A DNA stretch of 64,000 nt from Mesorhizobium sp. CA14 (GTDB taxonomy: Bacteria; Pseudomonadota; Alphaproteobacteria; Rhizobiales; Rhizobiaceae): assembly GCF_020165195.1 (NCBI RefSeq), contig NZ_JAIUHR010000002.1, positions 1 to 64,000 of the forward strand. Reading direction: 5' to 3'. The notes below the pieces were generated by a model. The model ran no database searches. It was not told the origin of the DNA and was given only the letters and a program-made list of their open reading frames with translations. Positions 37,376 through 46,201 of this stretch are shown piece after piece. The position numbers were made by a program, and so were the translations under genes. Within the stretch, counting starts at the first letter, position 1. Every line of letters starts with the position of its first letter.

Positions 37376-38072
37376 GATCGCTGTCATGAACGAGAGCGCC
37401 GTCACCGGCCGACGCCGGGAATCGCCATGAAGCGCCGGCAGAGCTCGCTCTTCGCGACGATCTTCACGACCAGGTCGTGCAGCCGACAGTACTCTCGCCA
37501 CAGCGCGGCGCGTGCTGACAACACGGCGTCCATCAACTCGACAAACGGCGGATCGTCCGTCACAGCCGTGCGTACCGCCTGGTCGAAGCCGCCGCGCGAT
37601 GTGCCGCCAAGCTTGATGCCGAATGCCTTCAGCGAATGGCGGATAGCGTTTTCGAGATCGAGGAACTTGCGCCTCAGATTGCGCCGGTGGGTCAGCAAAA
37701 GCCGCATCCGATAGCAGTCCTGCGTCTTGATATGAGCCGGACGGAACCAGCCCGTGCTCATGATGTGGGCGATGCCGAGCGCGTCGGTAGCGTCCGTCTC
37801 GTTGCGTTGCGCCGACATCGCTGCGCGCAAGTGCTGGGTCTCCATGCAAATCACTGAAAGTCCGCGTTTCAGAAGCTCGGGATGCAGCCATGGCGACAGA
37901 GATCCCGCCTCATGGCCGACACGCCGCAGCCGCGCGATGAACGGCTTCAACGCCACAAACAACGCATCGGGATCAGTCTCCACCATGACCATCAGATGCA
38001 CCTCACCGTCTCGTCGACGACGCACACCGCCGTCTCGTCCACTGGAACATCCAGTCCGCAAAAGTATTCCAT
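37376..38072 (-). pseudogene. IS110-family transposase, N-terminal part with two frameshifts
   Basis: The start is the ATG at 38070-38072 (MEYFCGLDV, catalytic Asp), but the frame breaks at about 38007, where one base is missing before GEVHLMVMVETDPDALF. The main frame then gives VGHEAGSLSPWLHPELL (catalytic Glu), RNETDATDALGIAHIM (two Asp) and CRRFMAIPGVG, where a second missing base (about 37402) stops it. After correction it continues PVTALSFMTAIED and ends in recombinase sequence. The C-terminal serine domain is lost. Confidence 0.85.
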
Positions 38073-38239
38073 CAGCCGCCTCCTGCGTGATTTGACAGTT
38101 GATTTCTTAGCAGTCGGCGCAGCGAGCGGCAGGGATCCGGCAATAGAGGAGCGGCTTGCCGATTATGGGCGGCATTCTGCAATCCGGGCCTCCCTGCGGA
38201 TAGACGCGCGCAGCTCGGCCATGATGGCGGCAAGCCCAG

Positions 38240-39013
38240 TTATTGGACCTCACATCTCCCGATCTGGCCTTTCCAGAGTGGCAGACCGAGCGAGTCGGCC
38301 ACATGTGGATCGCTCGTATAAAGGGGAAAACCGAGCGCCGACAGCGCCAGCAGCGTGGCACGGTCGGAACTGATGTGCATCCGGTCGATGTTCAGTTCGT
38401 TGTAGACATGGCCGTGCGAACCTGGGTCAATTCCGGTGATGATCACGGCCGGCGCGCCGTTGTGCAAGGCGTAAAGGACCGCTGTGATCCCGGTCGAGAA
38501 TTTCTCCTCCAGATGCATCTCGAAATTGGCCACACCTGTCACTGCCTCGTAGAGCGCCATGCGCTGGTGACGGGTGATCTTGCGCAGGTCGCGGCAGCGG
38601 TAGTTGAAGGCCGCGATGTTGCGGCGCAATTCCTCGATCGTGCGGTGTGCGCGCACAATCCAGAGCAGATCGGTCTCCTGGCCGGTCAAGACGGCGCGCA
38701 CGGCTAAAGCGTTGGGCTTGGCCCCGTCAAGCTGGTGGACATAAAGAAATGTTGCATCAGGAGTACCCATCCCCCAACGTGCCGTGACCGTCTGCGAGCC
38801 ATTCACGGTAAAGATCGTGAAAGCATCGCGCCGAAAACCCACCGGCGGGTTTGAGACCGGCGCGGAGCCCACGATGAAGACCGGTTTTGTAAGCGGCGCA
38901 GGGTGCCGCGGCGGACGAGGGTGCAGCAGGCGATATAACAGTTTCCGCTTGATCACAAGAAGCGGGTAATCGAACAAGCGCTTACGCAGCGGCTTCGGTG
39001 CATCGGGATTCAT
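38240..39013 (-). CDS. putative glycosyltransferase/DUF115-like protein
   Basis: 257 residues. A basic N-terminus (about 1-40) precedes KPVFIVGSAPVSNPP, FTIFTVNGSQTVT and later APAVIITGIDPGSHGHVY. The pattern of a glycine-rich nucleotide-binding start, a following asparagine-glycine-serine turn and a late hydrophobic strand resembles the DUF115/MptE and GT42-sialyltransferase-like superfamily. That assignment is tentative. No membrane segment. It lies 700 bp from the acyltransferase gene on the same strand, suggesting surface-glycan work. Confidence 0.5.
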   Translation of the reverse strand: MNPDAPKPLRKRLFDYPLLVIKRKLLYRLLHPRPPRHPAPLTKPVFIVGSAPVSNPPVGFRRDAFTIFTVNGSQTVTARWGMGTPDATFLYVHQLDGAKPNALAVRAVLTGQETDLLWIVRAHRTIEELRRNIAAFNYRCRDLRKITRHQRMALYEAVTGVANFEMHLEEKFSTGITAVLYALHNGAPAVIITGIDPGSHGHVYNELNIDRMHISSDRATLLALSALGFPLYTSDPHVADSLGLPLWKGQIGRCEVQ

Positions 39014-39413
39014 GTTGCCCTATGCTCTGCAATCTCCAAAGCGACCTTCGAAACTCAAAATGCTAGATCGGCAGCATCGCAGAAGCGATAGCCATACTCA
39101 ACATTCAGCAGACGGCCAATCTCACATCGCCAGCCGAATAGGAATTTCACCATTCAGTTTCGACAACCAGTGGCAAGACAGATTGCTGCAACTGCGACCT
39201 AGACCCGGCCTCAACTGGCGGGAGGATCATACTGCCGATTGACCCCGAGCAAGGGCTATCCTTGGGGATATGTGCCAAGAAGCTTATTGTCTGAATGCCC
39301 GCAATGTCATGGCGCCGAATTCCGAAATTGCCTGGCACTGTGGATCGCGATACTGGCCGAACGCATCCGCCATTGTCGAGGCCTCGTTTTGGTGTGTAAC
39401 TCCCGGCGTCAGG
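39014..39413. other. intergenic, no gene seen
   Basis: 400 bp with only short, unconvincing reading frames on both strands and no recognised RNA or repeat. It may be decayed sequence like its neighbourhood. Confidence 0.4.
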
Positions 39414-39619
39414 ATGGAAGGTCAAAAAACCTAACAGTCTCAACACCGGAGACGTCGTCAGGCTCAAGTCGGGTGGCCCGAAGATGACGGCGAGCGATGA
39501 TGGCCGCTTCCGGCGGATATCTGTGCCATTGGTACAACCGCGAGGATGATGTGTGGCCCCCGCAGCATGCCGGATTCAAGCCGGAACAGCTGGTGGTGAA
39601 GGCGGATCAATCGACATAA
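39414..39619 (+). pseudogene. YodC/DUF2158-family gene, frameshifted
   Basis: ATG at 39414 gives MEGQK and stops in a run of six A. With one A fewer it reads PNSLNTGDVVRLKSGGPKMT, the exact YodC signature (GDVV-LKSGGPxMT). A second shift just after leads to GGYLCHWYNREDDVWPPQH and FKPEQLVV up to the stop at 39617-39619, matching the C-x-W and F-x-P-x-x-L end of the family. Two frame changes in about 65 codons indicate a dead gene. Confidence 0.65.
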
Positions 39620-39736
39620 GGCTCTTGCCTCCGGCCGAAAGCTTCGAATGCGGCGCCGGGCGCAACGGATATGAGCGCCTCTGCGGCAATGATCCGACTT
39701 TTCTTTTCTCGGCAGACGCAGCTGACAACTGGGTGT

Positions 39737-41803
39737 TCAGGGGTTGGGCGTCCCCATCGACTGACGAGCCGTTGACAACAAGGGCACGTACAGAGAGCTC
39801 AGGCTCCTCGCCATGGTTGCGGTAATGTGATCGGCATCCTTATAGATCGGCAAGCCGTTTCGAACTGCGTCGCAATGGCCATTGCTGCAAATCGTTTGAA
39901 GTGGATCGACGATGGCAGCACCGTATTTTTCGGCCAGGCGCGTCAAGATCGCACGCGAAAGCGCCTGCCGTTTCTCGACATAGTCCCATGGGGCGGCCAC
40001 ATCGGTGGAACGTCTTGCTATCATCGCCTTGGCGACCGCCTCCGGCATATAATGTCCCATCTCGGGGACATCCATGACCAAAACAACCTTGGTGCCTTGT
40101 TGCGTCAACTCCCTCATCAGGCGGTCGAGCGTTTCGACGACCGAGGCGGATCTGTCTTCAAGAGGTGGCGGCACAGAGGGGTCGAAATAAACACCCTCGT
40201 TCGGCAGTTCGGCATCGTGCACGTATTTGGGCCAGTAGGCGAGCAGGAAGACGAGGGGGATGTGCCTGGACGCGATCAGATCGCGCACTGCTCCATTGAA
40301 GTCGCCGCACCGTTCGGTATAGCCACGCGGCGTGAGCTGAACGCCTGGCAAAGGCGGACAGGAAGAATGACCGGCAAAGAGACCTGTAACGCCGGTTTGC
40401 GTGGCGGCCACATCAAAAGCCGGGGCCATTGCGCCGGAGTGGGAGTCTCCCCACACGAGGAAAGCGGGATTGTTCGAACCTTCGATGCCGAGCGGGCACA
40501 GCTTGCCCATGCGTATGTCGGCCGGGGTTGGTCCCGTTGTGTCGGAATCGGCGAAACAGGGCGGAACGCTGAACCGGCTTTCATCGTAGGTCGCGGCGTA
40601 GACGTTCCGAGCATCAACAGGAAGACGGGATGGAACGCCCTTGTCGTGGATTATATGGCTTCCAAATCCGACGGCCACCGCAATCATAAGGACCGCTCCA
40701 GCAAACAGCGAAGGCCGGCCGATCCGGCCATCGCGACCGCGGAAGGGCTGTTCGATAAACCACCACGAAAAAGCGGCGATGGCGAGCGACATTAGGGCGA
40801 TCAGGCCGCCGTTAAGCAAGGATAGTTCACGCCCGGCCATCTCCCGGCTGAACACGATGACCGGCCAATGCCACAGATAAAGCGAGTAGGAGATCAAGCC
40901 TATGAATACAACCGGCTTCGATCGCAGGATTTGGCCGACCGGCCCGTGCTCGTCGTGTGCATAGATCACCAGCGCCGCGCCAAGGCAGGGCAGCAGTGCC
41001 GTCGGGCCGGGAAAGAGAGTGCGATCATTAAATCCGAACATGGCTAAGGCGATCAGCAAAATACCGCCGGCTGCCAAGCCTCCCCGCATGGCCGACCGCT
41101 TCGGCCTCGGTATCGCGTCGAAGGCAATCAGCGAGCCAACCAGCAGTTCCCAGGCGCGAAACTGCAGCAGATAGAACGCCGCGACCGGCGAATGGAAGAC
41201 CGTCCATGCGCTCGCCACAAACGAGACGATCAGCAACCCGATCAGGATGGGCACCGTGTGTCGCCGGGCGAATCGGTTGATTGCGACCAACAGCAGCGGA
41301 AACAGAATGTAGAACTGCTCCTCGACCGCAAGCGACCATGTGTGCACCAGCGGCTTCATCTGCGCACCAATGTCGAAATAGCCGCTTTCTTTCTCGAACT
41401 GGATATTCGATGTGAACAACGCTGCGGCCTTCAAGCTGCGGGCGAAGTATTCCAGTTCGGCTGGCATCAGCAGGAACCATGCGGCAATGGACGAGGCCGC
41501 CAGAACTGCAAAGAGCGCCGGAAAGATCCGCCGGATGCGACGCTCGTAAAATCGCAGCAGGCTGAAATCGCCGCGAGTGATTTCCCCCGAAATCAGGGAT
41601 GCCATGAGAAAGCCAGAGATGACGAAGAACACGTCGACGCCAGCGAAGCCGCCACCGAAGCCTGGAACGCCGGAATGGTACAGCACCACCGGAACGATTG
41701 CCAAGGCACGCAGCCCGTCAATATCCGCACGATAAGCAAGCCCCGCTTGTCCATGCCCGTGAATTGAAGCCTGGGCGGATGGACGCCTGAGAACGAGGTT
41801 CAA
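39737..41803 (-). CDS. acyltransferase 3 / SGNH surface-glycan O-acyltransferase (OafA type)
   Basis: 688 residues. The N-terminal AT3 domain (about 22-390, some ten membrane helices) begins YRADIDGLRALAIVPVVLYH, with GGGFAGVDVFFVISGFLM and catalytic-type RRIRRIFPAL and HTWSLAVEEQFY. After a periplasmic linker the SGNH domain (about 430-680) has VWGDSHSGAMAPAFD (nucleophile Ser in GDSH) and late KDADHIT (Asp-x-x-His). Such fusions O-acetylate LPS, exopolysaccharide or other surface glycans. Full length and intact. Confidence 0.92.
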   Translation of the reverse strand: MNLVLRRPSAQASIHGHGQAGLAYRADIDGLRALAIVPVVLYHSGVPGFGGGFAGVDVFFVISGFLMASLISGEITRGDFSLLRFYERRIRRIFPALFAVLAASSIAAWFLLMPAELEYFARSLKAAALFTSNIQFEKESGYFDIGAQMKPLVHTWSLAVEEQFYILFPLLLVAINRFARRHTVPILIGLLIVSFVASAWTVFHSPVAAFYLLQFRAWELLVGSLIAFDAIPRPKRSAMRGGLAAGGILLIALAMFGFNDRTLFPGPTALLPCLGAALVIYAHDEHGPVGQILRSKPVVFIGLISYSLYLWHWPVIVFSREMAGRELSLLNGGLIALMSLAIAAFSWWFIEQPFRGRDGRIGRPSLFAGAVLMIAVAVGFGSHIIHDKGVPSRLPVDARNVYAATYDESRFSVPPCFADSDTTGPTPADIRMGKLCPLGIEGSNNPAFLVWGDSHSGAMAPAFDVAATQTGVTGLFAGHSSCPPLPGVQLTPRGYTERCGDFNGAVRDLIASRHIPLVFLLAYWPKYVHDAELPNEGVYFDPSVPPPLEDRSASVVETLDRLMRELTQQGTKVVLVMDVPEMGHYMPEAVAKAMIARRSTDVAAPWDYVEKRQALSRAILTRLAEKYGAAIVDPLQTICSNGHCDAVRNGLPIYKDADHITATMARSLSSLYVPLLSTARQSMGTPNP

Positions 41804-41889
41804 ACGTTATTCTCCGAATATTGCCCGTGGCAGGCGTTTATTAGCGCAATATGGCTTCAGCATGACTGGTCTTGATCTTCTAACAAAGG

Positions 41890-42490
41890 CGAGGCCACTC
41901 CGTGAGAATGCTCGTGACGGTGCGCCGCCGCGTTGAGGAAGGGCTGGTCGGCGGCGAAGGATTTGCCGTCGATGCGAGCCTGATCCGGGCGGATACCAAC
42001 AAGCAGCGCTCGGCGGAAGGATCGGGCCGGTCGGCTGGAAGCCGATGGCCGAGTGCGTCGATCGGTTAAGGAATACCTCGACACGCTCGACCATGCCGCC
42101 CTGGGATGCGGCGAGCGAGGTGAAGCCGAAGTTCGTGTCGCGTTCCGATTCGTCCGCCCGGCGGACCGGCGCGCTGAAAGGACGGTAGGAGTTGCCGCAG
42201 CGCCAAAAGGCCTATCGGATGCTTCCCCCTCCTTCGAGAGAACGGGTGACGCGATGCCATGACCAGCAAGTTCGACTGCGGTGCCTGTGAGCTCAAGCAG
42301 CGCTGCTGCCCGAACGCGCACGTCCGCAAGATCCTGCAGTCGATCCACGAGGGCGCCCGCGACATGGCGCGCGATATTGCCGCTACCGATGCCTAGGTGA
42401 CTTCACGACGCGAGCGGAAGAGGTTCGAGATGCTGTTCGCGCACCTCAAGCGCATCTTGAAGCTCAATCGCCTGCGGGGGCGATCAACGT
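41890..42490 (+). pseudogene. IS1182-family transposase remnant
   Basis: Rightward pieces in changing frames: RRRVEEGLVGGEGFAVDASLIRAD and NKQRSAEGS; then VKEYLDTLD; then QRQKAYRMLPPPSRE; then MTSKFDCGACELKQRCCPN and VRKILQSIHEGARDMARDIA, a stop, and RRERKRFEMLFAHLKRILKL. These follow the order of a rhizobial IS1182 transposase (four-cysteine cluster, then E..FA.LKR). A large middle part is deleted and the frame is broken several times. Not functional. Confidence 0.75.
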
Positions 42491-42491
42491 T

Positions 42492-42665
42492 TCAATCCGC
42501 CTGGAAGCCATCAAATCGACCGCGATACTCGACCAGTCTGCCGCGCTCCTCCTCGAACACGTCCCAGATCGTGCGTTCGGGCTGGTCAATATGGCGGTGT
42601 GCCTTCGCATAGGCGACGCATTTGTCGGCGAGCCAGGCATTCAACTCGGCATAGGACTTGAAGCG
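42492..42665 (-). pseudogene. IS21 transposase (IstA) fragment
   Basis: Leftward frame RFKSYAELNAWLADKCVAYA, then DQPERTIWDVFEEERGRLV and YRGRFDGF, matching the IstA region just after the DDE core of IS21 elements. About 57 codons only; it joins the IS1182 remnant at about 42490. Not functional. Confidence 0.65.
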
Positions 42666-42691
42666 CAGCCGCGGTGCCGCGCGTGATGCCG

Positions 42692-42889
42692 ACATCCAAC
42701 GGAACCGGAGTGGAGGCGGAGCATACGTTGGACGGCTCAACGAAAGCCGAGCTCGAACGCCGGGGTTTCATCTTTACTCAAGCGGAGGATCCGATTGGCG
42801 GCGCTCAAGCGATCCGCATCGACTGGGAGAACGGCACGCTGACCGGCGCGTCGGAACCAAGGAAAGACGGCATCGCCCTGGGGAGCTAA
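42692..42889 (+). pseudogene. gamma-glutamyltransferase, C-terminal fragment
   Basis: Rightward frame with VEAEHTLDGSTKAELERRGF, then DPIGGAQAIRIDWENGTLTG and SEPRKDGIALGS and stop, which matches the end of gamma-glutamyltranspeptidase small subunits (G.AQAI......G...ASDPR.DG.A.G). Only about 65 codons remain; the catalytic Thr and large subunit are absent. Confidence 0.6.
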
Positions 42890-42924
42890 CGGGGGGTCGC
42901 CCGGCATAGGCTTGCCGGCTTCGC

Positions 42925-43170
42925 CTAAATAACTCCGCAGGGATTGAGAAGGTCGCGCGGCGTCCTTGACCACGACCATATCTTTGCCCGCACATGCGCT
43001 CCGAGGTCGTACACAGTGTCGTTGGCGATGGCGACGGCCTCCTCCACTATCTCGTAACTGTCTCGTAAGAGATGAAGAACCGGGCCGAATATCTCCTCTC
43101 GGGCAACGCGCATGCGCGTGCGCACCTCGGAACAAATCGTCGGTTTGAGTAGAACCCAGCATTCAGACCG
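42925..43170 (-). pseudogene. aldehyde dehydrogenase, C-terminal fragment
   Basis: Leftward frame LLKPTICSEVRTRMRVAREE, IFGPVLHLL and EEAVAIANDTVYDLGAHV, the conserved substrate/NAD-side segment of aldehyde dehydrogenases (KPT.F..V...M.I..EEIFGPV). The sequence then degrades into unrelated residues and stops; the catalytic Cys region is absent. Confidence 0.65.
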
Positions 43171-43502
43171 CCCGGACCGCCCTGTCCGCCGATGACGGCC
43201 TTCCGAAATGCCCACGTGCTCTGCATGGCTCATAGCCACAGCCGCGCCTTCTGCTGAAAGAATCCGGCGATGAATGGATTGGCGATCTCTGCTGCATGCG
43301 AATTCCCAGGTTCAATTGGGCAAGCCTTATCGGTTTCCGATGCGCCACCGTCTCCCTTGCGATTTTCGGGAACACGGCGGCGGAACGCAGCGTTGAAGAC
43401 ATTGAAGGGACGGCCGTCCCTGCCGCCGTTGACCTTCCGACCAGCTTAAGGTCGCGCATCGGACAGGACATTGAACTCTCTGCAATGATTGGAGAATCCA
43501 TC
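43171..43502. other. decayed region between pseudogenes and a small exported protein gene
   Basis: 332 bp. Leftward the frame ENRKGDGGASETDKAC and AAEIANPFIAGFFQQKA can be read near 43240-43370 but belongs to no family I recognise. Probably more decayed sequence. A GGAGA ribosome-binding site at 43491-43495 serves the next gene. Confidence 0.4.
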
Positions 43503-43793
43503 ATGCGAATGCTCACCCTCTTTGCTGCATTTTCCCTGCTTGCCGGCCCCGCGTCGGCAGCCGATCACCTCTTCACCGCCACATCGGCAGGCGGCTTGAC
43601 GACCTCGAGCCAGCCCTTCCTGAACGGAACAAACAACAACGCGCCGACAGCCGATGCTGTGCCGGGCCAGGGTAGTCCGCTATCGGGCGCCGAACATACC
43701 GTGCCGGCCACCGACACGGTGACGGGTGCCTCACTCCGGACCATGCCATCGGCCACTCAGGGCAAGACGGCGCCATCGGCCAATGCCCGCTGA
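43503..43793 (+). CDS. small exported protein, Thr/Ser/Ala-rich
   Basis: 96 residues from the ATG at 43503, 7 bp after GGAGA. A clean signal peptide (MRMLTLFAAFSLLAGPASAA) is followed by a low-complexity mature part (TSAGGLTTSSQPFLNGTNNN, then PATDTVTGASLR). No domain recognised. Isolated gene between decayed DNA and the GntR gene. Confidence 0.55.
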   Translation: MRMLTLFAAFSLLAGPASAADHLFTATSAGGLTTSSQPFLNGTNNNAPTADAVPGQGSPLSGAEHTVPATDTVTGASLRTMPSATQGKTAPSANAR

Positions 43794-44019
43794 CTGCCTT
43801 CCGAGCATCCCAGGCGGCACGCGGAGGACCCGTAATCGAGCGCCGCCTTGGAATCTTTGTTAGGACTGCACCGGCCCATAACGGGCCCATAACATTTTTT
43901 GTGCCGATGGCAATTTTCATCAATGAAATCAAGGATAATGGTGGGCCCGGAAGGTCGTTGGTTCGTTCGAACTTCGGCAAGGAGGGATCGTCAATTGCCT
44001 GTGCAGGCGAGTGCTCGGA

Positions 44020-44769
44020 CTATTCTTCTTGCCGCACCAAGCGCTCGCTGTTTGTGTCCTTGGCATGATCCCCATGCCGCATCATGCGTCGAAAGCTCAT
44101 TGAGATATGCGCACGCCTGATGTGCCCGATCGACTCCCAGTCGCCGATCTGCGCCGCAGCCAGGACCTCCTCCATTTCGCGCCGGAAGGCCGTGAATTCC
44201 TCTACGAGACCCAGTTGCGGCATCATCTTCAGGACGACGCGCGCCACCTGGAAATACAGCCGCTCGCTGATCTCGCGCAGCGGCTGGTTCCCGGTCATGG
44301 CAGTCAGCTCGGAGAAGAAATCCATGTTCAGCTGCAGGAAAGCCCGCTGATCCGGATTGAGCATATCGGAATCGCAGCGCGCGACGAGCGCCCGGATCCG
44401 GTCCAGGTCGGCTGCCGTGCGCGGTATAGGCGAAAGCTTGCCGACCAGAAGCGCCAGTTCCAAACGCAGGTGATAGACCTGCTGCAATTCCTCGATATCG
44501 ACATCAGTGACTATGGTGCCGACGCCGTGCACGGACTGAACCAGCCCTTCGGATTCAAGCCGCGCCAACACGCGGCGTATCGGCGTGCGGCTGATCTCGA
44601 ATTCCTGGGCGAGTTCTTCCTCGGAGAGCCGGCTTCCCGGCGGGTAGTCGAGCAGGCAGATGCGGTCGCGCAGGATTCGATAGATACGCTCGAACCGTTC
44701 CCGCGCCGAAAGCGGCCGTGAGGCATCAACGATTGCCGTGGTGGCCGAGGCATCCGTATCAAGCGTCAT
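44020..44769 (-). CDS. GntR-family regulator, FCD type
   Basis: 249 residues from the ATG at 44767-44769, which overlaps the ATPase stop by 4 bp. Winged HTH (about 20-90): RFERIYRILRDRICLLDYPP, GSRLSEEELAQEFEISRTPIRR. The FCD ligand domain (about 100-225) contains YHLRLELALLVGKL and FLQLNMDFFSELTAMTGNQP with the metal/ligand-type His/Asp pattern. It is the last gene of the transporter operon and presumably senses the transported substrate. GTTGT-containing repeats in the divergent region 47853-48087 are candidate operators. Confidence 0.88.
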   Translation of the reverse strand: MTLDTDASATTAIVDASRPLSARERFERIYRILRDRICLLDYPPGSRLSEEELAQEFEISRTPIRRVLARLESEGLVQSVHGVGTIVTDVDIEELQQVYHLRLELALLVGKLSPIPRTAADLDRIRALVARCDSDMLNPDQRAFLQLNMDFFSELTAMTGNQPLREISERLYFQVARVVLKMMPQLGLVEEFTAFRREMEEVLAAAQIGDWESIGHIRRAHISMSFRRMMRHGDHAKDTNSERLVRQEE

Positions 44770-45545
44770 CCAGCCTCCAGGACTGCGTGCAGAAATTGCC
44801 GGGTCCGCTCGTTCTTGGGCGCCCCGAAAAGCTCGCCCGGCGGTCCCTGCTCGCAAATCTTTCCCTGATAGAAGAAACAGACGCGATCGGAAAATTCCTT
44901 GGCGAAGCCCATTTGGTGGGTGACCATGAGCATTGTCAGATCATGCTCGCGACCAATTTGCCTTATCACCTGCAGCACTTCGCCGACAAGTTCGGGGTCG
45001 AGCGCCGAGGTCACCTCGTCGAACAGCATTATCTTAGGCCGCATCGCCAGCGCCCTGGCGATGGCGACGCGCTGTTGCTGGCCGCCGGAGAGCTGGGAGG
45101 GATAGTGATCCTTCTTCTGCGACAACCCGACCATGTCGAGAAGCTCGGCCGCCCGCGCTTCGGCATCGGCCCGCTTCATGCCAAGCACGGTTATCGGCGC
45201 CTCGATGCAATTGGCCATGGCCGTCATGTGGGGGAACAGGTTGAAGGACTGGAACACCATGCCGATCTTCGCCCGGATGCGCCGGATATGAGCGAGGTTG
45301 GCGGGCACCAGCTTTCCGTTCTGCCGCATATGCGTCAGCGGCTCGCCCTCGACCCAGATGACGCCGTCATTGATCGTTTCCAGCGTCATCAGCATGCGCA
45401 GCACGGTAGTCTTGCCGGAGCCGGACGGGCCGATGATGGAAACCTTCTCGCCGCGCGCGATTTCGAGATTCAGGCCGTCGAGGACGGTCAACGAGCCGTA
45501 GCGTTTGGAAACATTGTCGAAGCGCACCATCGGTTGTTCCGTCAT
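44766..45545 (-). CDS. Ehu-like polar amino-acid ABC transporter ATPase
   Basis: 259 residues from the ATG at 45543-45545. Walker A IGPSGSGKTTVLR, an insertion with MRQNGKLVPANLAHIRR before the Q-loop IGMVFQSFNLFPHMTAM, signature LSGGQQQRVAIARALAM, Walker B IMLFDEVTSALDPE, switch VTHQMGF. The QNGKLVPAN-x-x-HI insertion is typical of the ectoine/hydroxyectoine (EhuA) ATPases. It overlaps the permease by 4 bp and the GntR gene by 4 bp. Confidence 0.88.
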   Translation of the reverse strand: MTEQPMVRFDNVSKRYGSLTVLDGLNLEIARGEKVSIIGPSGSGKTTVLRMLMTLETINDGVIWVEGEPLTHMRQNGKLVPANLAHIRRIRAKIGMVFQSFNLFPHMTAMANCIEAPITVLGMKRADAEARAAELLDMVGLSQKKDHYPSQLSGGQQQRVAIARALAMRPKIMLFDEVTSALDPELVGEVLQVIRQIGREHDLTMLMVTHQMGFAKEFSDRVCFFYQGKICEQGPPGELFGAPKNERTRQFLHAVLEAG

Positions 45546-46201
45546 CGAGCGTTCCTCCGATTGAGCAGGCGTTCGAGGGCACGGATAAGCGCGGCCGATA
45601 CCAGGCTCATCGCCAGAAAAAACAGGCCCACCAAGGTGATCGGTTCGGTGTAGCGGAACGTCTCGGAGCCGATGATCTTGGCGGTCTGCATGAGTTCCAG
45701 CACGGCGATGGCCGAAAGCAGCGGCGTCTCCTTGAACAACGCGACGAGATAATTGCCGAGCGCCGGCACGATCGGCGGGATGGCCTGCGGGATGATGATG
45801 TCGCGAAAGGTCGTCCAGGAAGACAGGTTGAGCGCGATCGAGGCTTCCCACTGGCCGCGATGGATGTTGTCGAAGCCCGCGCGATAGACCTCCGAGCAGT
45901 AGGCGGCGTAGTGGATGCCGATGGCAAGCACGCCGGCCGTGAACGCGTCGAGCACAAGGCCGAATTTCGGAAAGACGAAATAGATAAAGAAGATCTGGAT
46001 CAGCAGCGGCGTCGAGCGGATCAATTCGACCAGCACGGAGATCGTCCAGGCGGTCCACGGCACCGCGATGCGGATCACGGCCAGGACCAGGCCAAGCGTC
46101 GCCGCTATGACGAAGCCGAGAAGCGTTGCCTCGACCGACACGACGGCCGCGCGGGCCAGTATCGGCAGGATCTGCAAGGTAAAATTCCAATCCCAGATCA
46201 T
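45542..46201 (-). CDS. Ehu-like ABC transporter permease (EhuD-type)
   Basis: 219 residues, HisM family. Five membrane helices; EAA loop region IHRGQWEASIALNLSSWTTF. It starts with MIWDWNFTLQILPIL, as EhuD-type permeases do. Overlaps the other permease by 4 bp and the ATPase by 4 bp. Confidence 0.86.
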   Translation of the reverse strand: MIWDWNFTLQILPILARAAVVSVEATLLGFVIAATLGLVLAVIRIAVPWTAWTISVLVELIRSTPLLIQIFFIYFVFPKFGLVLDAFTAGVLAIGIHYAAYCSEVYRAGFDNIHRGQWEASIALNLSSWTTFRDIIIPQAIPPIVPALGNYLVALFKETPLLSAIAVLELMQTAKIIGSETFRYTEPITLVGLFFLAMSLVSAALIRALERLLNRRNAR

